Shown here piece by piece: positions 26,179 to 34,176 of a DNA stretch of 64,000 bases. Under the pieces are notes generated by a model. The model was not told where the DNA came from. It did no database searches and saw only the letters and a program-made list of their open reading frames with translations. Within the stretch, counting starts at the first letter, position 1, and every line of letters begins with the position of its first letter. The position numbers and the translations under genes were made by a program. The stretch comes from Parasutterella muris (GTDB lineage: Bacteria > Pseudomonadota > Gammaproteobacteria > Burkholderiales > Burkholderiaceae_F). Location of the stretch: the NCBI RefSeq assembly GCF_943193095.1, contig NZ_CALPCV010000010.1, forward strand, positions 16,588 to 80,587, given 5' to 3'.

Positions 26179-27096
26179 TTAATGCGTCTCAGTCTTCGAA
26201 GAGGCAGGCTCCGGCTGAAGCGTAATGTGCGAAATACCGTACCGCGTTTCCAGCATTTGACGGCACTGCTCAAGTACTTCCGCCCAAGTGTTCATATCCT
26301 CAATCAGCACGTGCGCCGACAACGCTATTTCATTGGGCGTCATATCCCAAATGTGCAGGTCATGCACGGCATACACATTCGGAATCCGTTCAAGATCTGA
26401 TCCGACCTCCGCGTAAGGAATCCCCTCGGGAACACCGTCTAAAAGCAAATGTACGGAATCACGAAGCACGTGATACGAAGAGTTCAAAATCAGCAGACTC
26501 ACAAATATCGACAGAATCGGGTCCACAACCGTCGGACCGCCGAAATAAATCACAGCGCCCGCAATAATCGCAGCCACCGAGCCGAGCAAATCTCCAAGCA
26601 CATGAAGAAGCGCCGCCCGTGTATTCAGACTGTCCTTATCGTGTGAAAGTGTCTTGGCGACCACAATGTTGATAATCAGACCAACCGTCGCCACGATAAA
26701 CACACTCGCGCCGTTTACGCTCTGCGGATCGGTAAATCGCTCAACCGCTTCAAAAACAATCCAGCCGACTACCCCGAACATCACAATCGCATTGATGAGC
26801 GCGGCCAGTACTTCGACCTTGGCCAGACCGAATGAATACTTTCCAGTTGCCGGACGAGCCGCCAGGAGATTCGCCGCCAGCGCAAAAAGCAGCGAAGCCG
26901 AATCCGTTACCATGTGACCGGCGTCTGAAATAAGCGCTAGAGAATTGGATAAAAAACCGCCGACCGCTTCAACCAGCGCATAGCCAAGCGTTAAACACAC
27001 CGCGGCAATAAGCACTTTCTTGGATGTTCCGCCGCCCTGATGGGTATAGCTGCTGTCACCGTGAAAATGCTTGGTAAGCTGACTCTCTAAATTCAT
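26179..27096 (-). CDS. Cation diffusion facilitator (zinc/divalent metal exporter)
   Basis: A 305-residue CDF exporter with six membrane helices and a cytoplasmic C-terminal metal-binding domain. The metal site is formed by the SDAGHMVTD motif in helix 2 and HVLGDLLGS in helix 5, the HDxxD pattern typical of zinc/cadmium exporters of the CzcD/ZitB group. A His-containing N-terminus (KHFHGDSSYTHQGGG) precedes helix 1. The ATG overlaps the stop of the upstream gene in ATGA, so the two are translationally coupled. With the ZIP importer at 20846 this window carries both import and export of divalent metals. Confidence 0.93.
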   Translation of the reverse strand: MNLESQLTKHFHGDSSYTHQGGGTSKKVLIAAVCLTLGYALVEAVGGFLSNSLALISDAGHMVTDSASLLFALAANLLAARPATGKYSFGLAKVEVLAALINAIVMFGVVGWIVFEAVERFTDPQSVNGASVFIVATVGLIINIVVAKTLSHDKDSLNTRAALLHVLGDLLGSVAAIIAGAVIYFGGPTVVDPILSIFVSLLILNSSYHVLRDSVHLLLDGVPEGIPYAEVGSDLERIPNVYAVHDLHIWDMTPNEIALSAHVLIEDMNTWAEVLEQCRQMLETRYGISHITLQPEPASSKTETH

Positions 27097-27788
27097 GGTT
27101 GTTCACTGTTCCCGACCGCCTGCAGCAGCGACAGATCGCTAAGTTTCAGTCGATAGCCGTCAAGGAGCTGTTCCATCAGGCACTTTTCTTCATATTTCGG
27201 ATACCGGCGCCCTTCTGCCGCTAAAAATTTCTCAATGACTTTTTTAAGCGTTTTTTCGGGCTCATGCCGGTCAAGCTCACGGATGACCGCATCCGTGGTC
27301 AGCACGCTTCGTTTCATGAGACCGGTGCCTAAGATGTTAATAATGGTCTCTCTGAAACAGTCAATCTTGTATGACATCGCTCGCTTACGGCTCACCAGCG
27401 GAATGAAAATAAAAAACAGGCCCACGCCGATGCTGATCGGAATGGAAACTCGTCCCGCAACCGATTCAGGGATCGACAAAACCGCCAGAAGAACCGCCGC
27501 CAAAATAAAGCTTCCGCCCACAATCCACATCATAAACGCGTCTGTCAAATGCTCAAACCGACCCATACGGCTGACGTCAGCCTCTAGCCGGTCAATCTGA
27601 TTAAGGACATGAACCGCTTCTTTGCGGGAAATCGAAGCTTCCCGAACCAGAGTTCCGATCGGAATCATGTTCAGAAAATCCCACTCCGCTTTGGAGAGCG
27701 CCGACGGATTGCGGCTCAGCTGCAGAAAAAGCGCAGCAAGCTTTAATCCGACATCCGAATCCTCTTGATAATAATGGTTGTATGTCAT
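27093..27788 (-). CDS. Uncharacterised membrane protein coupled to the CDF exporter gene
   Basis: A 231-residue protein I do not recognise. It has a soluble N-terminal part of about 85 residues with a predicted helical segment (EADVSRMGRFEHL), then two adjacent hydrophobic helices (about 88-110 and 118-133), then a basic cytoplasmic C-terminal domain of about 95 residues. No metal-binding cluster is visible. The stop overlaps the start of the CDF gene by 4 bases, so a shared function or regulation is likely. It could be an accessory factor for metal export. Confidence 0.75.
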   Translation of the reverse strand: MTYNHYYQEDSDVGLKLAALFLQLSRNPSALSKAEWDFLNMIPIGTLVREASISRKEAVHVLNQIDRLEADVSRMGRFEHLTDAFMMWIVGGSFILAAVLLAVLSIPESVAGRVSIPISIGVGLFFIFIPLVSRKRAMSYKIDCFRETIINILGTGLMKRSVLTTDAVIRELDRHEPEKTLKKVIEKFLAAEGRRYPKYEEKCLMEQLLDGYRLKLSDLSLLQAVGNSEQP

Positions 27789-27890
27789 AAACGCGTGTCA
27801 ACAGAAGTGTGCCGCATATGCAGTACTTATCTTCGTGAATCTTAACAAATCGAATGCGCCGTCAGTGACTTGCCGCACCGTTTTGCACGC

Positions 27891-27923
27891 AAAAAAACAG
27901 GTCTGACACAAGCGCATCAGACC
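27891..27923 (-). terminator. Terminator of the NhaD-type antiporter gene
   Basis: GGTCTGA pairs with TCAGACC across 10 bases. On the minus strand seven T residues follow after two bases. It lies 22 bp beyond the antiporter stop. Confidence 0.8.
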
Positions 27924-27944
27924 CGTTTGGAATTCAGGCGGAAA

Positions 27945-29363
27945 TTACATTAGGAAAATGTAAGTCAGCACCAGGAAGATCGGTACCAAAATACCGTAGG
28001 ACCAGGCCACGAAGCCGAAGAAACTCGGCATACGGACACCCCGGTTCTGAACGATACTGACCACCATGAAGTTCGGAGCGTTGCCGATGTAGGTCATCGC
28101 GCCCATAAACACCGCGCCCATGGAAATCGCCATCAGGGTATGCGCTCCGCCGGTCATCAGGAAAGTCGGATCATTGCCGGCAAGATTGAAGAACGCGAGA
28201 TAGGTCGGCGCGTTATCAAGGAAGCTGGAAAGCATGCCGGTGAGCCAGAAGTAAGCCGCATTGATGGGCTGTCCGTTCGCGTCGGAAACTAGAGCAACAA
28301 CCGGAGCAAACGCGCCGGAAGAACCCGCTCTCAGCATCTCAAGCACCGGCACAATCGTCACGAAAATGCCGAAGAAGAGCTTGCCGACTTCCAAAATCGG
28401 CTCCCATGAGAACTGGTTCGCGTCTCTGTATTCTTTCTTCGTCAAAACCAGAGAAAGAATCGCGGCGAGCACAAAAATGCCGTCACGTACTAAAGACTCA
28501 AGCTTGAAGTGGTTGCCGAGAAATTCATACTCGACACCGCTCTTCCAGAAACCGGAAAGAAGGACCGCGCCGATAATCAGAGCCAGAAGAACAAAGTTCA
28601 CAACACCTTCAAAACCAACCGGAATATTGCCGGCGGGCTTCTTCAGCTCTTCGTTGTCTTTGAGCTCTTTGCGGTACAGGTAGCTGTCAAGCAGGAAGTA
28701 AATAACCAGGAGCATACCGACCGCAAGTCCGGTCACTTCCCATAAGTGCTGAGCGGTCCAGAAGAATGTGACGCCTCTCAGGAAGCCTAAGAAAAGCGGA
28801 GGATCGCCGAGCGGAGTCAGAGAACCGGCAATATTGGCGACAATGAAAATAAAGAAAATATAGGTATGCATCTGATAGCGTCTCATGCGGTTGGCAGAGA
28901 GCAGCGGACGAATCAGAAGCATCGCGGCGCCGGTTGTGCCCATGAAGTTTGCGAGAACCGCGCCCGTCAGAAGAAATGTTGTGTTGAGCTTCGGTTTGCC
29001 GACAAAAGATCCCTTCAGATGAATACCGCCCGCAACAATGTAGAGCGAGCCCACAAAGATAATAAAGGGAACGTAATCGCCGAGCAGTGCGTGCGCTAAT
29101 GCGTGAATACTGGTGTCGGAACCGTAAAACACAAACAGCGGAACCGCCGAAAGAATGGCCCAGCCAAGCGCGATCTTGCCGTAGTTCTTATGCCAGAAAT
29201 GGGCAAAAAGCAAAGGTCCGAGGGCGATACTTAAAAGAATTCCCGCAAAAGGAATTGCCCAGCAAAGGGAAAGCTCACTGCCCGGAAGCGCCGCATTCGC
29301 CGTCATCGGCAAAAACGCGCCCAGAGCAGCCGCGAGCACAGCCCCTATCGATTTGTTGATCAT
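27945..29363 (-). CDS. Sodium:proton antiporter, NhaD family
   Basis: A 472-residue polytopic protein with about 12 hydrophobic segments. It matches the NhaD branch of the ion transporter superfamily: an N-terminal signal-like helix, the conserved TPLGDPPLFLGFLRG motif, and FLDNAPTYLAFFNLAG followed later by TYIGNAPNFMV. NhaD exchanges sodium or lithium for protons across the inner membrane. AAGGA lies 5 nt before the ATG. It is a single-gene unit with its own terminator. Specificity beyond the family is inferred. Confidence 0.87.
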   Translation of the reverse strand: MINKSIGAVLAAALGAFLPMTANAALPGSELSLCWAIPFAGILLSIALGPLLFAHFWHKNYGKIALGWAILSAVPLFVFYGSDTSIHALAHALLGDYVPFIIFVGSLYIVAGGIHLKGSFVGKPKLNTTFLLTGAVLANFMGTTGAAMLLIRPLLSANRMRRYQMHTYIFFIFIVANIAGSLTPLGDPPLFLGFLRGVTFFWTAQHLWEVTGLAVGMLLVIYFLLDSYLYRKELKDNEELKKPAGNIPVGFEGVVNFVLLALIIGAVLLSGFWKSGVEYEFLGNHFKLESLVRDGIFVLAAILSLVLTKKEYRDANQFSWEPILEVGKLFFGIFVTIVPVLEMLRAGSSGAFAPVVALVSDANGQPINAAYFWLTGMLSSFLDNAPTYLAFFNLAGNDPTFLMTGGAHTLMAISMGAVFMGAMTYIGNAPNFMVVSIVQNRGVRMPSFFGFVAWSYGILVPIFLVLTYIFLM

Positions 29364-29453
29364 TATTTTCCTTTAAAAAATGCTGCCCACGATCCCATCA
29401 GTCGGTCCGTGCTTTTGCCAACTGAAAAGTCCCGTCGAGCTTAACGATCGAAT

Positions 29454-29492
29454 AAAAAAGGACAACCCCCGCGTCTGTCGCACAAACGCGGG
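29454..29492 (-). terminator. Probable terminator downstream of pncB
   Basis: CCCGCGT pairs with ACGCGGG. On the minus strand a T-rich run starts 8 bases after the stem, so the structure is less than ideal. Confidence 0.5.
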
Positions 29493-29557
29493 AGAAAAAA
29501 TCTTCTTATTCAAGAAATAAGCACGAAGTCTATCAAATTTTACTCTGCGGCATTAAT

Positions 29558-30721
29558 TTATCGCATGTTGAAAACGCTTTTCAGATAGTTCAAATACGAC
29601 TCGTCTTCGCACATGCTCTTTCCGGGCGAATCTGAAACTTTCGCCACCGGCTGATCATTGCAGCGCACAAGTTTCAGCACATTCTGTAGCGCGGGCACCC
29701 CGACGTCATTGACAAGATTGGTTCCAATACCAAAACCCACCCGAATTCTTCCGTTAAAGCGTTCATACAGACTGATCGTTTTAGGAATATTCAGCATGTC
29801 GGAAAAGATCAGGGTCTTTGTACGCGGGTCACAGCGATTTTTCTTATAGTGCTCAATAATTCGCTCGCCCCACTGATAAGGATCGCCCGAATCATGGCGC
29901 GCTCCGTCAAAGAGCTTGCAGAAGTACATATCAAAATCCGAGAGGAACGCGTCAATGCCGTACACATCGGAAAGTGCGATACCCAAGTCTCCCCGGTACT
30001 CCTTAGCCCACATTTCAAAGGCGTACTTCTGAGAGTCTCTCAGACGAGGACCGAGCGCCTGACAGGCCTGTAAATATTCATGCGCCATCGTGCCAAGCGG
30101 CGTGAGCCCCTCGGTCATCGCGAAATACACATTGCTTGTGCCGGTAAACTGCAGCCCCATCTGATCACGCATCGTACAGATCACTTCTTTCTGCCACTCT
30201 TTAGAAAAGCGCCGTCTTGTTCCGTACTCGGAAATGCCCAAACCCGGATGTTTTTTTACATCCGCAATCTTCTGCGCAAGACGCTCGCGACCCAGCGTGA
30301 AGTCGGTATCGGGATAGAATTTGCGGTAGTAGCACTCGCAGACAATCGCCAGTACCGGAATTTCAAACATGATGGTATGCAGCCACGGGCCTCGTACTCG
30401 GATCTCAATATCAGTATCGCTGCCCTCGGCGCGTGTCACGCTTACCGCGCTGCGCTTCAAATGAAAGAGTTCGAGGAAATCGACAAAATCACTTTTGATG
30501 AACCTCAGACTTCTCAGATAATCCAGTTCTTCGCGGCGGAAATGAAGCGCGCATAAATGATCAAGCTCTTCGTTGATCGGACCGATCACGGCCTGCAGAT
30601 CCGTCCCTTCATTGCGGCATTTGAATTTATATTCAACCTGAGCCGCAGGAAACTGATGCAGCACGCACTGCATCATGGTGAATTTGTATAAGTCTGTGTC
30701 CAACAGTGAATCAATAACCAC
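29558..30721 (-). CDS. pncB: Nicotinate phosphoribosyltransferase
   Basis: A 387-residue enzyme that salvages nicotinate to NAD by joining it to PRPP with ATP stimulation. The N-terminal LLDTDLYKFTMMQCVLHQF, the central EYGTRRRFSKE with the histidine-region signature, FTGTSNVYFAM, and HDSGDPYQWGE near the C-terminus fit the PncB family. Start codon GTG 30721 was chosen for its GGAG site 7 nt upstream. It is divergent from the ferredoxin operon across 184 bp. Confidence 0.96.
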   Translation of the reverse strand: MVIDSLLDTDLYKFTMMQCVLHQFPAAQVEYKFKCRNEGTDLQAVIGPINEELDHLCALHFRREELDYLRSLRFIKSDFVDFLELFHLKRSAVSVTRAEGSDTDIEIRVRGPWLHTIMFEIPVLAIVCECYYRKFYPDTDFTLGRERLAQKIADVKKHPGLGISEYGTRRRFSKEWQKEVICTMRDQMGLQFTGTSNVYFAMTEGLTPLGTMAHEYLQACQALGPRLRDSQKYAFEMWAKEYRGDLGIALSDVYGIDAFLSDFDMYFCKLFDGARHDSGDPYQWGERIIEHYKKNRCDPRTKTLIFSDMLNIPKTISLYERFNGRIRVGFGIGTNLVNDVGVPALQNVLKLVRCNDQPVAKVSDSPGKSMCEDESYLNYLKSVFNMR

Positions 30722-30905
30722 GAGGTCACTCCAATCAGGTGAATTGAAATCTTCTAAAGTGAGTATAGGACACTGAGGCTTGGCTTTTTCTAATTGACTG
30801 AAGAGATGTTGCCTACTATTGGAAATACTCCGATTTTGACGCCCTCAAAAGTTTTAAAATACCAGGTTTGACTATTAATGAACAAAGAACAAACGGAGTT
30901 ACTGA

Positions 30906-31241
30906 ATGGCACATGTTGTGACCGAACCCTGCATCCTTTGCAAGTACACCGACTGTGTGGACGTCTGCCCGGTTGACTGCTTCCGCGAAGGTCCGAACTT
31001 CCTCGTAATCGATCCGGATGAATGCATTGACTGCGCGGTCTGCATTCCGGAATGCCCGACCAACGCGATTATGGCTGAAGAGGATGTTCCTGAAGATCAG
31101 CAGGAATTTATCGCCCTGAACGCGGAACTTGCCCGAGTATGGCCTTCCATTACTCGTATGAAACCGCACACCGACGAAGCGGAAAAATGGAGAGACGTGC
31201 TCGATAAACGTCAGTACCTGAAGAAGGAACTCGACGAGTGA
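30906..31241 (+). CDS. fdxA: 7Fe-8S ferredoxin (FdxA type)
   Basis: A 111-residue cytoplasmic electron carrier. The first cluster region has CILCKYTDCVDVCP, with a spacing like the 3Fe-4S site of Azotobacter FdI-type ferredoxins, and the second has CIDCAVCIPECP for a 4Fe-4S cluster. The C-terminal 50 residues are the helical tail typical of FdxA. GGAG lies 7 nt before the ATG. It opens a four-gene unit with 4-8 base overlaps (fdxA, reductase, RnfB-like ferredoxin, nth), so the ferredoxin probably receives electrons from the NADP reductase encoded next. Confidence 0.93.
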   Translation: MAHVVTEPCILCKYTDCVDVCPVDCFREGPNFLVIDPDECIDCAVCIPECPTNAIMAEEDVPEDQQEFIALNAELARVWPSITRMKPHTDEAEKWRDVLDKRQYLKKELDE

Positions 31242-32011
31242 GCGCAGAACGCATCCAAATCCGCCTTCTGGAAAGACGCGAATGGCGCAAGGGCCTTGTG
31301 TCCCTGCGCTTTGAAAAACCGAGAGACTTCACATTTAAGCCCGGTCAGTTCGTACGCCTCGGCATAACGACAGCCGACGGACAATACAGCGCCAGAGCTT
31401 ATTCCATGGTCTCTCTGCCCGAGGATAATTTCCTCGAATTCTTTATCGTGGAAGTTCAGGGCGGCACTGTCTCCCCGCTTCTTGTTTCGCTTAAAGCGGG
31501 AAGCTCAGTATGGCTTGAACCCGACCTCTTCGGGAGCATGCTCCCTGAGAGACTGCCTGCGGGCGAAAGCCTGTGGTGCCTGAGTTCAGGTACTGGTCTG
31601 GCGCCTTTTCTCAGTATCCTTCGCGAGGAAAGCACTTGGCTCAAGTGGCGTAAAACCGTACTGGTGCACTCAGTCCGCTGCAGCGAAGACCTTGCCTACA
31701 CTCAGCTAATTGAAAAAATCCGGACCGACTCTTCTTTGGCCGGCGCTAACGAGCGTGAGCTTATCTATATCCCGATCGTCACGCGTGAGGCAACGCAGTT
31801 CCTCTCTCAGCGCATCCCGAAACTTATCGTCGGCGGAGAGCTCGAAGACGCCGCCGCGCTGAAACTCGATCCTCAGAATGCCCGCGTCCTTTTATGCGGC
31901 AACCCCGATATGATCAAAGAAACCCGAGCCATCCTGAAAGACAAAGGCTTTAAAGCGCCCCGTCGCACCGAGCCCGGCAGCCTTCTCGCGGAAAACCTCT
32001 GGAATGACTAA
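31238..32011 (+). CDS. fpr: Ferredoxin-NADP reductase
   Basis: A 257-residue flavoenzyme of the Fpr type that moves electrons between NADPH and ferredoxin or flavodoxin. The FAD domain has RAYSMVSLP and the phosphate-binding GGTVSPLL, and the NADP domain begins with LSSGTGLAPFLSIL and ends CGNPDMIKET. The last residues are EPGSLLAENLWND, the bacterial subclass ending near a tryptophan. The start overlaps the fdxA stop by 4 bases. Confidence 0.93.
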   Translation: MSAERIQIRLLERREWRKGLVSLRFEKPRDFTFKPGQFVRLGITTADGQYSARAYSMVSLPEDNFLEFFIVEVQGGTVSPLLVSLKAGSSVWLEPDLFGSMLPERLPAGESLWCLSSGTGLAPFLSILREESTWLKWRKTVLVHSVRCSEDLAYTQLIEKIRTDSSLAGANERELIYIPIVTREATQFLSQRIPKLIVGGELEDAAALKLDPQNARVLLCGNPDMIKETRAILKDKGFKAPRRTEPGSLLAENLWND

Positions 32012-32570
32012 TCCTGTCGATATCGAAGCGATCCTGCCGCAGACGCAATGCCGTCAGTGCGGCTATAAAGACTGCGCCGATTACGCCCGCGCGATCGCCG
32101 GCGGAGAAAAACACAACCGCTGCCCTGCGGGCGGAGACGCCGTCATTTATCGTCTCTCCCAATTGCTCGGCCGGGAAGTACTCCCGCTCGACGAAACCTG
32201 CGGCCGACACGTTCCTCCCGAAATCGCCGAGATCGATCTCAAGCGCTGCATCGGCTGCACGCTGTGCGTGGCCGCATGCCCGACCGAAGCGATTATCGGC
32301 GCGCCTAAGCACCTGCACATGGTCGACGCCGATCGCTGCAACGGTTGCTGCCTCTGTCAGCTCGCCTGCCCTGTCGACTGTATCCGCATGATTGAGGTTC
32401 CAAGAGCGTGGACGGAAGATCTTGCTCAGCGCTCCCGTAGCAACTACCTCAGGGGCAAAGCGCGCAAGGAAGAACGCCGTCGCCTTGAAGAGGAACGCCT
32501 CAACTCAAAGAGCCAAAAAGATAAAAAGGATTTTCTGGCGGCTCTTCTCAAGCGCAAACGAAACAAATGA
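32004..32570 (+). CDS. RnfB-like soluble polyferredoxin
   Basis: A 188-residue iron-sulfur protein. The N-terminal Fe-S domain has CRQCGYKDCADYARAI...CPAGG, as in RnfB/RsxB. Two 4Fe-4S ferredoxin motifs follow, CIGCTLCVAACP and CNGCCLCQLACP. It lacks the N-terminal membrane helix of true RnfB, and no other rnf genes are near. The C-terminal 40 residues are a Lys/Arg/Glu-rich helix. It overlaps fpr by 8 bases and nth by 4. RnfB-like genes next to nth are common in beta- and gammaproteobacteria; the role of the orphan form is unclear. Confidence 0.87.
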   Translation: MTNPVDIEAILPQTQCRQCGYKDCADYARAIAGGEKHNRCPAGGDAVIYRLSQLLGREVLPLDETCGRHVPPEIAEIDLKRCIGCTLCVAACPTEAIIGAPKHLHMVDADRCNGCCLCQLACPVDCIRMIEVPRAWTEDLAQRSRSNYLRGKARKEERRRLEEERLNSKSQKDKKDFLAALLKRKRNK

Positions 32571-33244
32571 ACCCGCAAAAAAGACTGGAAATCCTGCAGC
32601 GCCTGCAGGCTGACAACCCAAACCCGAAAAGCGAACTCGAGTACTCGTCTCCCTTTGAACTGCTGATCGCGGTTGTTCTTTCCGCGCAGGCAACCGATAA
32701 AAGCGTCAACGAAGCAACCCGAGTACTGTTTCCGCTTGCCAACACACCGGAAAAAATTCTTGAACTCGGCGCGGATAATTTTCTGGAAATCGTCCGTCAC
32801 ATCGGACTTTTCCGCAGCAAAACCAAAAACGTCATGCAGCTGTGTCAGGAACTGATCGACAAATACGACAGCCGGGTGCCGGAAGACTTCGAAGCCTTGG
32901 TCGCTCTGCCGGGTGTGGGCCGCAAAACCGCCAGTGTCGTGATGAACGTCGCATTTAATCATCCGCTCATCGCCGTGGACACGCACGTTTTTCGAGTCGC
33001 CAACCGCACCGGTTACGCAAAGGGAAAAACACCGGAAGAAATTCAGAAAAAAATGGAGCGCTACACCCCGCTGCCGTACCGCGTCGACGCGCACCACTGG
33101 TTTATTCTTCTCGGCCGCTACATCTGCAAGGCAAGAAGCCCGGAGTGCTGGAAATGCTGCATCAATGATCTTTGCGAGTACAAAGAAAAAGTTCTGGTAA
33201 AGCCGGAGAAAAAGAAAGTTAAAAAAATGATTCCCGGGACCTAA
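32567..33244 (+). CDS. nth: Endonuclease III
   Basis: A 225-residue base-excision repair glycosylase/AP lyase for oxidised pyrimidines. The helix-hairpin-helix carries LPGVGRKTASVV with catalytic Lys120, and AVDTHVFRVANR supplies Asp138, the same numbers as in E. coli. The 4Fe-4S cluster cysteines are in CKARSPECWKCCINDLC. A Lys-rich tail of about 15 residues follows. It ends the fdxA operon; cotranscription of this Fe-S enzyme with three redox carriers may serve cluster maintenance, which is an inference. Confidence 0.96.
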   Translation: MNPQKRLEILQRLQADNPNPKSELEYSSPFELLIAVVLSAQATDKSVNEATRVLFPLANTPEKILELGADNFLEIVRHIGLFRSKTKNVMQLCQELIDKYDSRVPEDFEALVALPGVGRKTASVVMNVAFNHPLIAVDTHVFRVANRTGYAKGKTPEEIQKKMERYTPLPYRVDAHHWFILLGRYICKARSPECWKCCINDLCEYKEKVLVKPEKKKVKKMIPGT

Positions 33245-33256
33245 ATGAGTTCCTGT

Positions 33257-33284
33257 AAGCCGCCGTTAAACGGGCGGCTTTTTT
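33257..33284 (+). terminator. Terminator of the fdxA-fpr-rnfB-nth operon
   Basis: AAGCCGCC pairs with GGCGGCTT across 8 bases and the stem runs into six T residues. Confidence 0.9.
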
Positions 33285-33294
33285 GTCTCGTACC

Positions 33295-34047
33295 CTAAAA
33301 AACAATATCGCCTTTGAAATTGTTCTCTTTGCGCAGCATCTTTAAAAGTTTCTTTGCGGGGATCTTGCGCGAAGCGGTCAGCTCAGCCGCCCTCTGATCC
33401 AGAAGCTCCGCGGGATAAGTCTCTTTAGGACCGTTCTTTGCAAGAATAATGCGGTTGCCCTCCGCGACCTCCGGCATCACCAGCACTTGCCCGTTAAACG
33501 CTTCAGAGATCGCGTCAAGACTCTTCGTGAAATCCTCTCCTCCGAACACGTTGTAGCTGGAAACGCCTCCGTCCCGAAGCGCCTTTCGGCACAGCCGATA
33601 AAAGGGCACGTCGTTGTAAACCGGCCCCCACGCCTCTGCGTCGTAAATATCCGTAAGCAGCCAGTCCGCGCTCTTTTGCGCGCCGACCAGATACTTTTTG
33701 CAGTCTTCAAAAATCGTCTCCAGATGATCGTCGTCATCGGGCATCTTGAACCACATGCGCGAGGCCATGTAGACCTCTTCAGCGATCTCTACCACACGCG
33801 TCTTCGCCTCGGGAAAGTACTTCCATGTGTATTTGGCCAGACCGCCGGCACCCAGCCCAAGCTGCAGAATCTCTTTAGGTTCCGGCACAAACAGCATCAG
33901 CGCCATCATCGACTGCTGATAATCCAGCGCGAGCTGATACGGACGATTAATTCGCATGCCGCCCTGAATCCACTCCGTACCGAAATGCAGGAATCGAAAA
34001 CCGCCAAGTTCGGAAAAATCAACCGGTGTTTTTTTGCGTCTGGACAT
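33295..34047 (-). CDS. Spermidine-synthase-like protein
   Basis: A 250-residue protein with the Rossmann fold of polyamine aminopropyltransferases. Motifs are QLGLGAGGLAKYTWKYFP, VVEIAEEVYMASRMWF (ligand-binding acidic residue), and WLLTDIYDAEAWGP where spermidine synthases have the catalytic aspartate. It lacks the N-terminal beta-strand domain of SpeE and has a C-terminal basic tail. Related short forms in betaproteobacteria are annotated as spermidine synthase without proof. GAGAGG lies 6 nt before the ATG. Confidence 0.75.
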   Translation of the reverse strand: MSRRKKTPVDFSELGGFRFLHFGTEWIQGGMRINRPYQLALDYQQSMMALMLFVPEPKEILQLGLGAGGLAKYTWKYFPEAKTRVVEIAEEVYMASRMWFKMPDDDDHLETIFEDCKKYLVGAQKSADWLLTDIYDAEAWGPVYNDVPFYRLCRKALRDGGVSSYNVFGGEDFTKSLDAISEAFNGQVLVMPEVAEGNRIILAKNGPKETYPAELLDQRAAELTASRKIPAKKLLKMLRKENNFKGDIVF

Positions 34048-34118
34048 ATCGAACCTCTCATCAAAACAGTCTGCTATGTTAACAGTACTCGCCCCTAATC
34101 TCTTTTAGGAGCATAAAT

Positions 34119-34147
34119 GAAAAACGGACAGCCGCCTGAGCTGTCCG
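34119..34147 (-). terminator. Terminator of htpG
   Basis: CGGACAG pairs with CTGTCCG; on the minus strand the stem is followed by five T residues. It lies 30 bp after the htpG stop. Confidence 0.85.
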
Positions 34148-34176
34148 CCTTATAAATACCAGCGATCAATCAGTCA

